Shown here: positions 26,562-35,330 of the stretch, piece by piece
How the letters are laid out: every line of letters starts with the position of its first letter
Numbering within the stretch: the stretch's first letter is position 1
Assembly: GCF_005434975.1 (NCBI RefSeq)
Contig: NZ_SKCJ01000001.1
Location: 1,638,331 to 1,702,330, forward strand
Direction: 5' to 3'
From: Parerythrobacter lutipelagi
Lineage (GTDB): Bacteria > Pseudomonadota > Alphaproteobacteria > Sphingomonadales > Sphingomonadaceae
DNA length: 64,000 nucleotides
Translations under genes and position numbers: made by a program
Notes under the pieces: model-generated
The model's database searches: none
What the model was told of the DNA's origin: nothing
What the model saw: only the letters and a program-made list of their open reading frames with translations

Positions 26562-27656
26562 TCACTCCATGCGAGCGCGGAACAACCAGGCGGAAGCACC
26601 GAGTGTCGCGATCGCGAGCAGAACGAGCGGCCAGAGCAGGCCGAGCACGTCGGAAAGGGGCATGTCCTTGAGGAAGATGCCAAGCGACATCTCGAGGAAA
26701 TACCGGGCGGGGATGATGTAGGTGAGAGGTTGCAGCCATTCAGGCATGTTCGCGATCGGGGCAGCGAAGCCTGAAAGCAATACGATGGGAACGGTAAGTA
26801 CAAAGGAGCCGAGGAAGGCTTGCTGCTGTGTCGTCGACAGGCTGGACACGAACATTCCGAAACCGCCCAGCGCGAGCGCGTAAAAGGAGAGGCCGAGAAC
26901 GAACAGGAGGATCGACCCGGTGAACGGCACGCCGTAGATCGGGGCCGCCACCACGAAGACCATCCCGGCGAGGACGGCTACGAGGAATGGCGGGATGATC
27001 TTGCCGATCAGGATTTCGTGGACGCGGAGCGGCGAAACCATCAACTGATCGAAGGTGCCGAGTTCGCGCTCGCGCGCGACGCTCTGCGCGGTAATCGAAA
27101 GCGCCGAAACCGATACGATAATGCAGGCGAGTGCCGGAATGTTGAACCAGATGAAGTCAAGATTGGGATTGAACCAGCTGCGCGCGATGCTGGGTTGATG
27201 CATTGTCCGCGCTGATGTGGCTTCCATACCGACCGAAGAGGCGACTTCGGAGATGTAGCGCGATACGATTTGCGCGGCGTTGATCCGTCTCCCATCGAGA
27301 ATCACGCCGAGTGTCGCCGGATCGGACGAAAGCACAGACCTGTCGAATTGCTGATCGAAGACAATCGCGGCGATGATCTCCTGCCGGTCGATCGCACTCT
27401 TTAGCTCCTCGTAGGAGCGCAGCCTGCGGACTTCGTCGAAATTGTTGCTTGCATCGAGCCGCCTGAGGATCTCGACGCTCTGGACGCCGCCCGACAGATC
27501 AAGAAAGCCGACATCCGCATTCTTGACCTCGAGCGTAGCGGCGAAGGAAAACAGCAGGAGTTGGACCAGTGGCGGCACGAACAGGGTAATGCGTGCTCGC
27601 GGGTCCCGCAGCAGCGCCCAGGCCTCCTTAACGATGATGGCCTTCAAGCGCTCCAT
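26562..27656 (-). CDS. ybhR: ABC-2 type permease, YbhR-like
   Basis: 364-residue permease: an N-terminal membrane helix (ARITLFVPPLVQLLLFSFAAT), a periplasmic domain of about 140 residues, then five to six C-terminal helices. The ABC-2 signature is seen in ARERELGTFDQLMVSPL and SGFAAPIANMPEWLQPLTYIIPARYF. Size and order match E. coli YbhR (368 aa). The start overlaps the stop of the other permease by 1 nt, so they form a heteromeric pair. The longer frame upstream is a shadow of the neighbouring gene. Confidence 0.9.
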   Translation of the reverse strand: MERLKAIIVKEAWALLRDPRARITLFVPPLVQLLLFSFAATLEVKNADVGFLDLSGGVQSVEILRRLDASNNFDEVRRLRSYEELKSAIDRQEIIAAIVFDQQFDRSVLSSDPATLGVILDGRRINAAQIVSRYISEVASSVGMEATSARTMHQPSIARSWFNPNLDFIWFNIPALACIIVSVSALSITAQSVARERELGTFDQLMVSPLRVHEILIGKIIPPFLVAVLAGMVFVVAAPIYGVPFTGSILLFVLGLSFYALALGGFGMFVSSLSTTQQQAFLGSFVLTVPIVLLSGFAAPIANMPEWLQPLTYIIPARYFLEMSLGIFLKDMPLSDVLGLLWPLVLLAIATLGASAWLFRARME

Positions 27657-28837
27657 CACATGAGACTCCGGCGATTGACCCGAAAGGTGAGAAACAGCAG
27701 GAGAACGCCGAACCCGACAAGCGCGGCGATATTCGGGAGGAACAGCGACCAGACGTCTCCGGCCATGAAGACGGTCTGCAATGAAGGGACCAGATAGCGC
27801 GCGGGAATGACGTAGGTGATGGCTTGGATCGGCAGCGGCATGGACGAGATCTCGTAGAGAAATCCCGACAACAGGAGGGTTGGCAGAAATCCGCTGAGCA
27901 GACCCGCCTGGCTCGCCACGAACTGGTTTTTGGTGACTGCACTGATGAGAAGGCCCAGACCAAGGGCGGGCAGGAGAAAGGCGCAGGAGATGACGAACAG
28001 CGCCAGGATCGAGCCGCGGAATGGAACGCCGAATACCGTCACCGCGAGCACGGTACACAGCGCGATCGAGATCAGCGACAGGACGAAATAGGGCACGATC
28101 TTGCTGATAAGGAATTCGCTCATCAGCATCGGCGTTGCCATCATGGCCTCCATCGTCCCGCGCTCCCACTCGCGCGCGATGACAAGTGACGTCTGCAAGG
28201 TTCCGATTATCACCATCACGATGGCGATCGAGCCGATAACCAACGAATAGCGGCTCTTGAGTTCGGGGTTGAACCAGTACCTTGTTGCGACGCGAACATT
28301 GCCGCCATCTGGCTGCCCGGCCTCCAGCCCGCGGCCCGCAGCCCAATTGGCGCGCAGCCCTTCGGCATATCCGGTCGCGAAAGTTGCGTTGTTGGGCTGC
28401 GATCCGTCGGTAACGATCTGGATGGGCGGCGCATTGCCGCGCAGCACGCCTTCACCGAAGCCTTGCGGGATGACTACCATCGCGAAGATATCTCCGCTGA
28501 CGAGATCGTCCTCGATCTCGGCTACGCTGCGAGCCTGCTCGACCTCGAACCAATCGCTGTTGTGATAGGCGGCTGCCAAGGACTGGGCTGCCTCGCTATC
28601 GTCCTGAACGACAAGGCCGATCCGGGTGGTGCCCGTATCCAAATTCAACCCGTAGCCAAACAACAGGAGAAGGATCAGCGGAAGTACGAAGGCGATAATA
28701 TAGGTCGACGGATCGCGCGACACCTGAAGGACTTCTTTGCGCGACATCGCGGAAAGGCGACGGACGTCGAACTTCTCGCGATCTACTATCCGCTTCGTCT
28801 GTGGTGGCGGCACGGAGGCTTCGGTCTGCTCTTTCAT
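27656..28837 (-). CDS. ybhS: ABC-2 type permease, YbhS-like
   Basis: 393-residue permease with the same plan as its neighbour: one N-terminal helix (TYIIAFVLPLILLLLFGYGL), a large periplasmic loop, and a C-terminal block of helices. The family signature is AREWERGTMEAMMATP, and SSMPLPIQAITYVIPARYLVP precedes the last helix. Size matches YbhS (377 aa) with a slightly longer cytoplasmic N-terminus. The start overlaps the ATPase stop as ATGA. Substrates reported for the E. coli system (chloramphenicol, cefoperazone, Na+) cannot be assumed here. Confidence 0.9.
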   Translation of the reverse strand: MKEQTEASVPPPQTKRIVDREKFDVRRLSAMSRKEVLQVSRDPSTYIIAFVLPLILLLLFGYGLNLDTGTTRIGLVVQDDSEAAQSLAAAYHNSDWFEVEQARSVAEIEDDLVSGDIFAMVVIPQGFGEGVLRGNAPPIQIVTDGSQPNNATFATGYAEGLRANWAAGRGLEAGQPDGGNVRVATRYWFNPELKSRYSLVIGSIAIVMVIIGTLQTSLVIAREWERGTMEAMMATPMLMSEFLISKIVPYFVLSLISIALCTVLAVTVFGVPFRGSILALFVISCAFLLPALGLGLLISAVTKNQFVASQAGLLSGFLPTLLLSGFLYEISSMPLPIQAITYVIPARYLVPSLQTVFMAGDVWSLFLPNIAALVGFGVLLLFLTFRVNRRSLM

Positions 28838-30561
28838 GCGGCTTTCTCAACCGCCGCATCCCTGTCCTCGACCAAGGCAATAAACGCGTCTTCCATCGTC
28901 GGGGCCTGCAGGCGAGGCGCCACAACCTGAGCGCGGCGCTTCAATTCATCGGGAGTGCCTTGAGCGATCAGTTGCGAGCGGTAGATCAGCGAAATGTCGT
29001 CGCAATACTCGGCCTCCTCCATGAAATGCGTCGTCACCAGAACCGTGGCACCCTTCTCTACGAGGCCATTGATATGCGTCCAGAACTCCCGGCGGGCGAC
29101 AGGATCGACACCCGAGGTCGGCTCGTCGAGAAAGAGCACCGGTGGCTGGTGCATCACTGCGCACGCGAGCGACAGCCGCTGCTTGTAACCCAGCGGCATT
29201 TCGCCCGCGCTTCTGTTCAGGTCACCGCCAAGGTCGAAGACTTCGATGGTGCTGTCGATCGCGTTGCGCGCTTCGCCGCGCGAGAGCCCGTAGGCGCCAG
29301 CGAAGAAATTGAGGTTCTGGCGCACGCTGAGATCGCCGTAGAGCGAGAACTTCTGCGCCATGTAACCGAGGGAGCGGCGCGCCTCCGGTCCGGCGGTCCG
29401 CAGATCATGCCCTGCCACCGCTCCCGAACCTTCTGTCGGGGTGAGAAGACCACAGAGCATCTTGAAGGTGGTGGATTTTCCGGCGCCGTTGGGGCCGAGA
29501 AGTCCGTAGATCTTGCCGTAAGGTATAGCGAAGTCCATGTTGTCCGCCGCCGTGAAATCACCGAAGCGCTTGGTCAGCCCCTTGGCCTCGATCGCGCATC
29601 CATCGCCACCATCGATCATGCGGTACCTTCGCGCGAGTTCGCTCGTTCCGTCAGGACCGCCGCCAAGCCGGTTGATGAACCCGTCCTCGAAGCGCGGCCG
29701 GGCAGGTTCCACCTGGGAGCCGTCGTCAAGGTCCAGCACGACCGCGTCGTTCGCCGCAGGGCGATCGAACAATAAGCGGATCGAACGTCCTTGAAGCGTC
29801 CCGTCGATCACGTCGTCACGGTCGAGCATCCGCGTGAGCAGTTCTCGCCGCCGTCCCTCGAACCCTGTGACGACCGCAACACGTCCGGCGACCTCATCGG
29901 TCAGATTTGATGGATTGCCGGCAAAGAGCAATTCGCCTTTGTTGAGCAGGTAGACGACCTCGCACTGCTCGGCCTCGTCGAGATAAGCGGTCGACCACAG
30001 CACGCCGATCCCCTCGTCGACGAGTTGCTCGACCATGGCCCAAAGTTCGCGGCGCGATACCGGGTCTACGCCCACGCTCGGCTCGTCGAGCAGCAGCAGC
30101 TTGGGGGTCCGGACGAGGGCGCAGGCAAGGCCGAGCTTCTGTTTCATCCCGCCCGACAGCTTGCCTCCCAGACGTGACTTGAATCGGGCGAGGTCGGTGA
30201 AGTCGAGCAGGCGCGTAAAAGCTGCATCCCACTCGCTTTGCGGAAGCCCGCGCATCCGGGCATAAAGCGTCAGGTTCTCGATAACAGAGAGATCTTCGTA
30301 CAGGCCGAAGCGTTGCGGCATGTATCCCAGATCGAAACGGTTGGTGCCCGGCTCGCCTCCGAGCACCACGACGCTTCCCTCGGTGGGGGGCAGGAGATTG
30401 GCGAGTATCCGGATAAGCGTCGTCTTCCCGGCCCCGTCGGGGCCGACAAGTCCGGTAATCTGGCCGGTCTCGACGGCAAGATCGATGCCCTTGAGCGCAT
30501 CGTCTTCCGCACCGCCAAAACGCATGGTCAGATCGCGTATGCTGGCGACAGTTTCGCCCAT
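28834..30561 (-). CDS. ybhF: ABC transporter ATPase with two nucleotide-binding domains, YbhF-like
   Basis: 575 residues containing two full ATPase cassettes in one chain. NBD1 has Walker A GPDGAGKTT, signature LSGGMKQKLGLA and Walker B KLLLLDEPSVGVDP. NBD2 has GPNGAGKST, a degenerate signature SAGEMPLGYKQRLSLA and VLFLDEPTSGVDP. Length and layout match E. coli YbhF (578 aa), and the two permeases follow. The fusion of two non-identical cassettes is diagnostic of this transporter type. The ATG at 30561 is used; the frame runs further upstream into the adaptor gene without a ribosome site. Confidence 0.92.
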   Translation of the reverse strand: MGETVASIRDLTMRFGGAEDDALKGIDLAVETGQITGLVGPDGAGKTTLIRILANLLPPTEGSVVVLGGEPGTNRFDLGYMPQRFGLYEDLSVIENLTLYARMRGLPQSEWDAAFTRLLDFTDLARFKSRLGGKLSGGMKQKLGLACALVRTPKLLLLDEPSVGVDPVSRRELWAMVEQLVDEGIGVLWSTAYLDEAEQCEVVYLLNKGELLFAGNPSNLTDEVAGRVAVVTGFEGRRRELLTRMLDRDDVIDGTLQGRSIRLLFDRPAANDAVVLDLDDGSQVEPARPRFEDGFINRLGGGPDGTSELARRYRMIDGGDGCAIEAKGLTKRFGDFTAADNMDFAIPYGKIYGLLGPNGAGKSTTFKMLCGLLTPTEGSGAVAGHDLRTAGPEARRSLGYMAQKFSLYGDLSVRQNLNFFAGAYGLSRGEARNAIDSTIEVFDLGGDLNRSAGEMPLGYKQRLSLACAVMHQPPVLFLDEPTSGVDPVARREFWTHINGLVEKGATVLVTTHFMEEAEYCDDISLIYRSQLIAQGTPDELKRRAQVVAPRLQAPTMEDAFIALVEDRDAAVEKAA

Positions 30562-30562
30562 G

Positions 30563-31570
30563 TCACTCGTCCCCAGCAGGGCGCGCCTGCGGGATGGTGA
30601 CAGTAACGGGCTGACCCTGCCGCAGGCCGCCATCGGCATTGTCCACTACGATCCGGACGCGGTAAACGAGGTCGGATCGCAACTCTTCGGTCTCGACTGA
30701 CTTCGGTGTGAACTCGGCTTGCGGGGAGATGTAACCGATCTGGCCACGGTAGGGCTCAGTTCTGCCATCAACCATGACGTTCACGCGCATTCCCGGTTCG
30801 ATCCGTGTGAGGTCTGGCTCTGCGACATAAGCGCGGATTCGCACCGGGCGATCTATTGCGAGCGTGAAGGCCGGCGTCCCTGGCTGCACCAGCGTGCCGG
30901 GTTCTACGGCGCGGGTCACCACGATACCCGCTACCGGCGCCTTGAGCCGAGTGTCATTGAGATCGGTCTGGACGCTCGATTGCTGCGCCAGCGCGGCGTC
31001 CACGCGAGCCTGCGCCACAGCGATATCCTCGTTGCGTGTTCCGGCCCGCAAGAGCGCCAAGGCCTGCTCGGCTTCGCGCAGCTGGGCTCGCGCGCGCCGG
31101 GCCTCGGCGAGCGTTCGATCCCAGAGCTCGCGACTGATCGCGCCTTCGGCCACCAGCGGTCGACGGCGGTCGACGTCGCTCTCGGATTTGGCCAGCGTGA
31201 TACGCGCGGCATCGAGGCGAGCCTGTCCTTGGGCGATGTCCTGCGGTCGATTGCCGTTTCGCGCCCTGGTAAGTGCGGCGCGGGCCTGGGCGACGTCGGC
31301 TTCTGCCTGCCGCATCCGGTCCTTGCTCCGGGCGGGATCGAGGAAGGCCAGGACTGCGCCGCTTTCGACCCGGTCACCTTCTTCCACCTGGATTTCTTCG
31401 ACCCTGCCGCTGTTCTCGAATGCAAGATCGACCTCCCTAATGTCGACATTGCCGTAGAGCGTGAGCTCACCTTCGCTCTCAGCGGTCCAGAGGCCGAAAC
31501 CGGACGTCAGGACGAAAGCGATGACCAGCGCTGCGAGCGCGGCGAGGCCGATGATACGTCTACGGCTCAT
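30563..31570 (-). CDS. ybhG: HlyD-family membrane-fusion adaptor, YbhG-like
   Basis: 335-residue periplasmic adaptor with a single N-terminal membrane anchor (IIGLAALAALVIAFVLTSGF). A biotinyl-lipoyl-like half-motif (VEEIQVEEGDRVESGAVLAFLD) is followed by a long coiled-coil hairpin rich in A/R/Q (about residues 85-190) and the returning lipoyl/barrel region (LKAPVAGIVVTRAVEPGTLV). It would bridge the ABC permease to the outer-membrane channel. The ATG at 31570 overlaps the TetR stop by 4 nt. Size is close to YbhG (332 aa). Confidence 0.9.
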   Translation of the reverse strand: MSRRRIIGLAALAALVIAFVLTSGFGLWTAESEGELTLYGNVDIREVDLAFENSGRVEEIQVEEGDRVESGAVLAFLDPARSKDRMRQAEADVAQARAALTRARNGNRPQDIAQGQARLDAARITLAKSESDVDRRRPLVAEGAISRELWDRTLAEARRARAQLREAEQALALLRAGTRNEDIAVAQARVDAALAQQSSVQTDLNDTRLKAPVAGIVVTRAVEPGTLVQPGTPAFTLAIDRPVRIRAYVAEPDLTRIEPGMRVNVMVDGRTEPYRGQIGYISPQAEFTPKSVETEELRSDLVYRVRIVVDNADGGLRQGQPVTVTIPQARPAGDE

Positions 31571-32193
31571 TGGGGGCACTCCGGGCTCTGGGTGAGGATG
31601 CACCGGGCATTCGCGACGACCCGATCAATCATGAGATCGGCGGCCGCCGCGTTCATGGCTTCGGTCTCAAGCAGTCGTTCTATCGAGGCACGACCGAGGC
31701 GCAGAAAGATGGCCTGACCCCAGATCGTGATCGCGACGCTACGGCGGTCGATCTCGTCCAGATCGGGGCGGGCGATACCCACCAGTTCGACGACCTTCGC
31801 CATGATGAGGTCTATCGCCCCGGTGGCGATGCACTCGAAAGCGTCGGTGGGCTTTTGTAACTCGTTGGAAACGAAGCGCGCCCATGGCGCCGCTTCTTCA
31901 GACATCATTGTGTTAGCGAAACCTCGCAGCAGAAAACAGACTGCCTCCGTCGCACCTGACCGGTCGCTGTCGTCTACCTCAACGGTATTCAATAACGGCG
32001 TGATCCGGGTGCGAACCTTATCGACGATATAGTCGGCGCACGCGAGGTACAGTCCTTCCTTCCCGCCGAAGTGATAGGTGATCGAAGACATGGCGGTATC
32101 GGCCGCCGCAGCGATGGAGCGGGTCGAAGCTCCGTCAAATCCGCGCTCGCCAAAGTGACGGATAGCGGTTTCAAGCAGGTGTTCTCGAATCAT
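31567..32193 (-). CDS. cecR: TetR-family repressor, CecR-like
   Basis: 208-residue regulator. The N-terminal HTH (TAIRHFGERGFDGASTRSIA, then MSSITYHFGGKEGLY) is of the TetR type, and the C-terminal ligand domain resembles the CecR (YbiH, DUF1956) class. In E. coli, cecR heads the ybhGFSR operon, as here. The ATG at 32193 is chosen; the longer frame passes through the operator and the parB relic. It would bind the 16-bp palindrome 13 nt upstream and autoregulate the nine-gene operon. The effector is unknown. Confidence 0.87.
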   Translation of the reverse strand: MIREHLLETAIRHFGERGFDGASTRSIAAAADTAMSSITYHFGGKEGLYLACADYIVDKVRTRITPLLNTVEVDDSDRSGATEAVCFLLRGFANTMMSEEAAPWARFVSNELQKPTDAFECIATGAIDLIMAKVVELVGIARPDLDEIDRRSVAITIWGQAIFLRLGRASIERLLETEAMNAAAADLMIDRVVANARCILTQSPECPQ

Positions 32194-32205
32194 TATATGA
32201 GCGTA

Positions 32206-32221
32206 GTTCGTTCGAACGAAC
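32206..32221. promoter_or_regulatory. Perfect 16-bp palindrome, likely TetR/CecR operator
   Basis: GTTCGTTCGAACGAAC is a perfect inverted repeat 13 nt upstream of the tetR-like start, in the only promoter region of the operon. It abuts the relic of parB, so the operon promoter must lie within the first tens of bases of the cargo. Confidence 0.72.
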
Positions 32222-32233
32222 AAATCAAGTGGC

Positions 32234-32470
32234 GTCGAGCGTGTCTTCTCAGGCGATTTCTTCGGCGAAGCGGATGTGAAAGCGCGAGCGGGAGCGTGGC
32301 TGCCCGAGATCATGCGCTTCGGTTCATCTGAGGCGCCGGTCGGGGATGAAACTGCCGATCCGACCGTGGACGAAGCAGCAGACGAAATTGCCGAACAGGC
32401 TGCCTGCCCCCTCCTGACAGATCCGTCGCTCGGCGGGCGGGCCGTCCCATCAGGGGCGAGCTGCTTTTAC
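32234..32470 (+). pseudogene. Relic of a second parB 3' end (right copy of direct repeat)
   Basis: From 32237 the frame reads ERVFSGDFFGEADVKARAGA and PEIMRFGSSEAPVGDETAD, homologous to the last 57 codons of parB, and similarity continues through CCCCTCCTGACAG into a degenerate terminator (stem residues near 32434-32462). The stop codon TGA of parB is TGC here. There is no start or DNA-binding part, so it is not a gene. Identity to 19492-19675 is about 86%, with third-position bias, meaning that the two copies diverged as functional coding sequences before being joined in one element. Confidence 0.85.
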
Positions 32471-32571
32471 GTACTTCTTTCGATATTGGTCGCTTGAAGA
32501 GGTGGAGAGGGGAGGGCGCTTTGCTCGTCCTGAACCCGGGCACGTCCGTTCCGGTGATCAGGAGACCATCG

Positions 32572-33501
32572 ATGACTAAGTCCCTCCGCACAGCTTCGAC
32601 ATCGCCAGCTCAGCGCATCACTGCCGCCATCATTGAAAAGCTAGAGCAAGGCACCAAGCCTTGGGTCAAGCCGTGGCGCGGTGTGCCGCTTTCTCGCCCA
32701 CTGAGATACTGCGGAACGCCGTATCGCGGCATGAATACCTTCTGGCTGTGGATGGTCGCCGATGCCTGCGCATACGCTTCTCCCTTCTGGATGACCTATC
32801 GCCAGTGCCAGAAGCTTGGTGGTCAGGTCCGCAAAGGCGAGAAGTCGACCATCGCGATCTTTTACAAGAGCTACAAAAAGGAAATTGAGACAGCTGACGG
32901 CGGTCAGGATACGGAAAACCAGCGCGTGCTGAAGGCATATGCCGTATTCAATGCCGACCAATGCGATGGCCTCCCCGAGTTCTACTATCCCAACCCGCTG
33001 GTTGCCGCGCTTGAACCCGAAGGCCGCGAAGAGCGGCTCGATGCCTTCTTCGGGCAAGTAGGCGCCAACCTGCGCCATCATGGAGCCCAGGCCTATTACG
33101 AGCCACTGCGCGACCGGGTCACCATGCCGCCGGTGGAACTCTTCGGAGCCTTCGACCACTACTACGCGACGCTCGCTCACGAGCTGTCGCACTGGACCGG
33201 ACATTCTTCGCGGCTCGATCGCGATCTCAAGAACCGCTTCGGCAGCGAAGCCTATGCTGCCGAAGAACTGATCGCCGAGTTATCGTCAGCCATTCTGGGT
33301 GCCGAACTAGGGCTTCCGGTCAGCCACCTCGACCATCACGCCAGCTACATCGCGTCCTGGCTCAAAATCCTCAAATCGGACGAGCGCGCGATCCTGACCG
33401 CCGCAGCAAAGGCCGAGGAGGCAGCCACCTTGCTGCTCGAGCTGGGTGGACTCCAAACATGTGAGGGCGAGACCGACGTCGATCTTGCTAGTGCAGCCTG
33501 A
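32572..33501 (+). CDS. ardC: ArdC-like antirestriction/ssDNA-binding protein with zincin domain
   Basis: 309-residue protein. The N-terminal DUF1738/ArdC ssDNA-binding domain (RITAAIIEKLEQGTKPWVKPW, GTPYRGMNTFWLW) is followed by a C-terminal zincin-like peptidase domain with HELSHWTGH and a downstream EELIAELSSAIL glutamate. ArdC proteins travel with conjugative DNA and protect it from type I restriction in the recipient. The ATG has GGAGA upstream, and the leader ATCAGGAGAC is shared with parB. It was probably next to parB before the cargo was inserted. Confidence 0.9.
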   Translation: MTKSLRTASTSPAQRITAAIIEKLEQGTKPWVKPWRGVPLSRPLRYCGTPYRGMNTFWLWMVADACAYASPFWMTYRQCQKLGGQVRKGEKSTIAIFYKSYKKEIETADGGQDTENQRVLKAYAVFNADQCDGLPEFYYPNPLVAALEPEGREERLDAFFGQVGANLRHHGAQAYYEPLRDRVTMPPVELFGAFDHYYATLAHELSHWTGHSSRLDRDLKNRFGSEAYAAEELIAELSSAILGAELGLPVSHLDHHASYIASWLKILKSDERAILTAAAKAEEAATLLLELGGLQTCEGETDVDLASAA

Positions 33502-33512
33502 GGAGCTGGAAG

Positions 33513-33941
33513 ATGGGACGTTCCGTCAGTTATCCGACCGGCGCCGTGGTAGCCTTTCGCCTGCTCGAGGACGGCGAAGACGACGATGCGGACTGGGTCT
33601 ATGAGTGCCTCGTCGGCGAAATCATCGATACCACAAAGGCATCCTTTCCTTCTTTCGACACCTTCGATGGATGGCGCGGCCGCGAGGACCGTATCCTCCT
33701 GCGCAACGCCTTTGCCGATTGCGGGATATCGACCTATTCCGGTCTTGCTGCGATCTGGATCGCCCCGCGCGATGACGCTCTCTTCTGGGAAGCGGACTCG
33801 TCTTGCCCGCGGGCGGCGCGGGCGCGTCACTGGATCGCACAAGTAGGGCCGCATTTCGAACGACTGTTCGGCGAGCTCAAGATGGTCGGGTGTTTTTCGA
33901 ACGGAGAGGCGATCTTCGAACGCCTACCACCTTGCATTTGA
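33513..33941 (+). CDS. Conserved hypothetical ICE protein
   Basis: 142-residue acidic protein starting 11 nt after ardC with a GGAGCTGGAAG ribosome site. It contains VYECLVGEIIDTTK and WIAPRDDALFWEADS but no motif that I recognise, no signal peptide and no membrane segment. Its position suggests it is co-transcribed with ardC and belongs to the early-establishment genes of the element. Function unknown. Confidence 0.7.
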   Translation: MGRSVSYPTGAVVAFRLLEDGEDDDADWVYECLVGEIIDTTKASFPSFDTFDGWRGREDRILLRNAFADCGISTYSGLAAIWIAPRDDALFWEADSSCPRAARARHWIAQVGPHFERLFGELKMVGCFSNGEAIFERLPPCI

Positions 33942-33980
33942 CGGGATAACCCGTATATCTTGCAATTGAAAGGATAGCCT

Positions 33981-34358
33981 ATGGCGACGAAGCCACTCGA
34001 ATTGCAGCCCGACGATGGCAAGGTGCTGACATCTGCTATCGCGCGCATCGCCGAGTTCTGGGGTCTCACCAATCCTAAGCTTGGTGCAATCCTTGGTGTA
34101 TCGGAATCGACCGCCTCGCGCCTGCGTTCGGGCAAGGCGCAGCTCGACCCTGCATCGAAGTCTTTCGAAGCTGCTCAGTTCCTCCTGCGGCTATTCCGCT
34201 CGCTTGACGCCCTGCTCGGGAGCGATGACATGTCTGCGCGCGCATGGCTGACGACCGTCAATCTCGATCTCGATGCGCGCCCGATCGATCTCGTCGACAG
34301 TTTCAAGGGCCTCATCACCGTTTGCGACTATGTGGACGCCCACCGCGCTCGCGTCTGA
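33981..34358 (+). CDS. Xre/MbcA/ParS-type antitoxin
   Basis: 125-residue antitoxin of the RES-Xre (ParST/MbcTA) type. The N-terminal helix-turn-helix region contains WGLTNPKLGAILGVSESTAS, followed by the C-terminal toxin-binding domain with a final segment IDLVDSFKGLITVCDYVDA. It would bind the toxin and repress its own promoter. Upstream are GGATAACC and GGATAGCC repeats at 33942-33979 near the likely promoter. The stop overlaps the toxin gene by 29 nt. Confidence 0.88.
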   Translation: MATKPLELQPDDGKVLTSAIARIAEFWGLTNPKLGAILGVSESTASRLRSGKAQLDPASKSFEAAQFLLRLFRSLDALLGSDDMSARAWLTTVNLDLDARPIDLVDSFKGLITVCDYVDAHRARV

Positions 34359-35058
34359 ATTCCGCCGCTACCGCCGGACGGTATGGCGGGTAGTTGAAGC
34401 ACAGCATCGTATCTCGACCAATCGATTGACCTCTGATCTTGGCGAGCAACAGCGCCTTGAGGAACTGGCAGATAGCGCAAAGCCGGATCTGCCGAAGACC
34501 GCGCACGGGTTGCATTATCTCCTCGCTTCACCCTTTCGTTATGGCCACACGGTTGCCAGCCGTTTTCGCCGAGCGAACGAGCGGCCCGGGATATTCTACG
34601 CAAGCGAAGCCGAAAGCACTGCGATTACCGAGACCGCCTACTGGCGGCTCAAGTTCTACAGCCGCTCGCCGGGCTTCGTTCCAGGCAATCGGACCAGCGA
34701 GCACCTGAGCTTTTCCGTGCCCATATCGGTCACGCGGCTGACTGATACGACCAGAGCGCCGCTTGAGGCCGATGCCAACCGATGGCTTGACCCGGACAAC
34801 TACTCGCACTGCCAGGACCTTGCTGCGTCGGTGCGCGAAGCGGGCGGTCAGGCCATTCGGGCATGCTCCGCGCGTGACCCGGACGGCATCAACCTGGCAT
34901 TGCTCGATCCGGCCGGCTTTACGAAATCGGAACCAGATCACGGTCGGGGGTGGCACTTGCGTCACGAGGGAGACCGACTAACCGCGATCGCGGCTTTCCC
35001 GCACGCGGAAGTGCTCGCCTTCACGCCGGGGCAGTTTGGCCTCCAAGAGCGCTCCTGA
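34330..35058 (+). CDS. RES-domain toxin
   Basis: 242-residue RES toxin. The core has the three conserved polar residues: R in YRRTVWRVVEAQHR, Y in GIFYASEAESTAITET with the following glutamates, and a late S/N region (IRACSARDPDGINLALL). Characterised RES toxins consume NAD+ or ADP-ribosylate targets. The ATG at 34330 lies inside the antitoxin gene, giving the usual coupled overlap; the protein is longer than minimal RES toxins (about 150-190 aa) because of an N-terminal extension. The pair would stabilise the element. A GC-rich 272-nt spacer without recognisable genes follows. Confidence 0.87.
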   Translation: MWTPTALASEFRRYRRTVWRVVEAQHRISTNRLTSDLGEQQRLEELADSAKPDLPKTAHGLHYLLASPFRYGHTVASRFRRANERPGIFYASEAESTAITETAYWRLKFYSRSPGFVPGNRTSEHLSFSVPISVTRLTDTTRAPLEADANRWLDPDNYSHCQDLAASVREAGGQAIRACSARDPDGINLALLDPAGFTKSEPDHGRGWHLRHEGDRLTAIAAFPHAEVLAFTPGQFGLQERS

Positions 35059-35330
35059 GTCGATCCGGGACACCTCCGAGACAACTCCAGCACCACCCCG
35101 GCACTGTCCAGCACGAACCTGTTCGCTGGTCCTCGTGCCCTGGACCGGTCAGGTCCCACCGCAACCCGCGCAAGGCTGCGGCCCGTGTGGCCCGCGCCAG
35201 CCTTGCCTTGCGGGGTTTCCCGCTGCCGCGGTGCGGCGTTCCCTTGTCCCGGTCCTTGTCAGGCACGGCGAACAGGCCCGCGCGGAAATTCCTCTGCCGG
35301 CATTCGCCGGTCTTAAGGAGGACTACCGAT

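Noticed and set aside
32276..32497. A 73-codon frame that could be called a gene
   Set aside because: It is the parB 3' relic read past its lost stop codon; no ribosome site.
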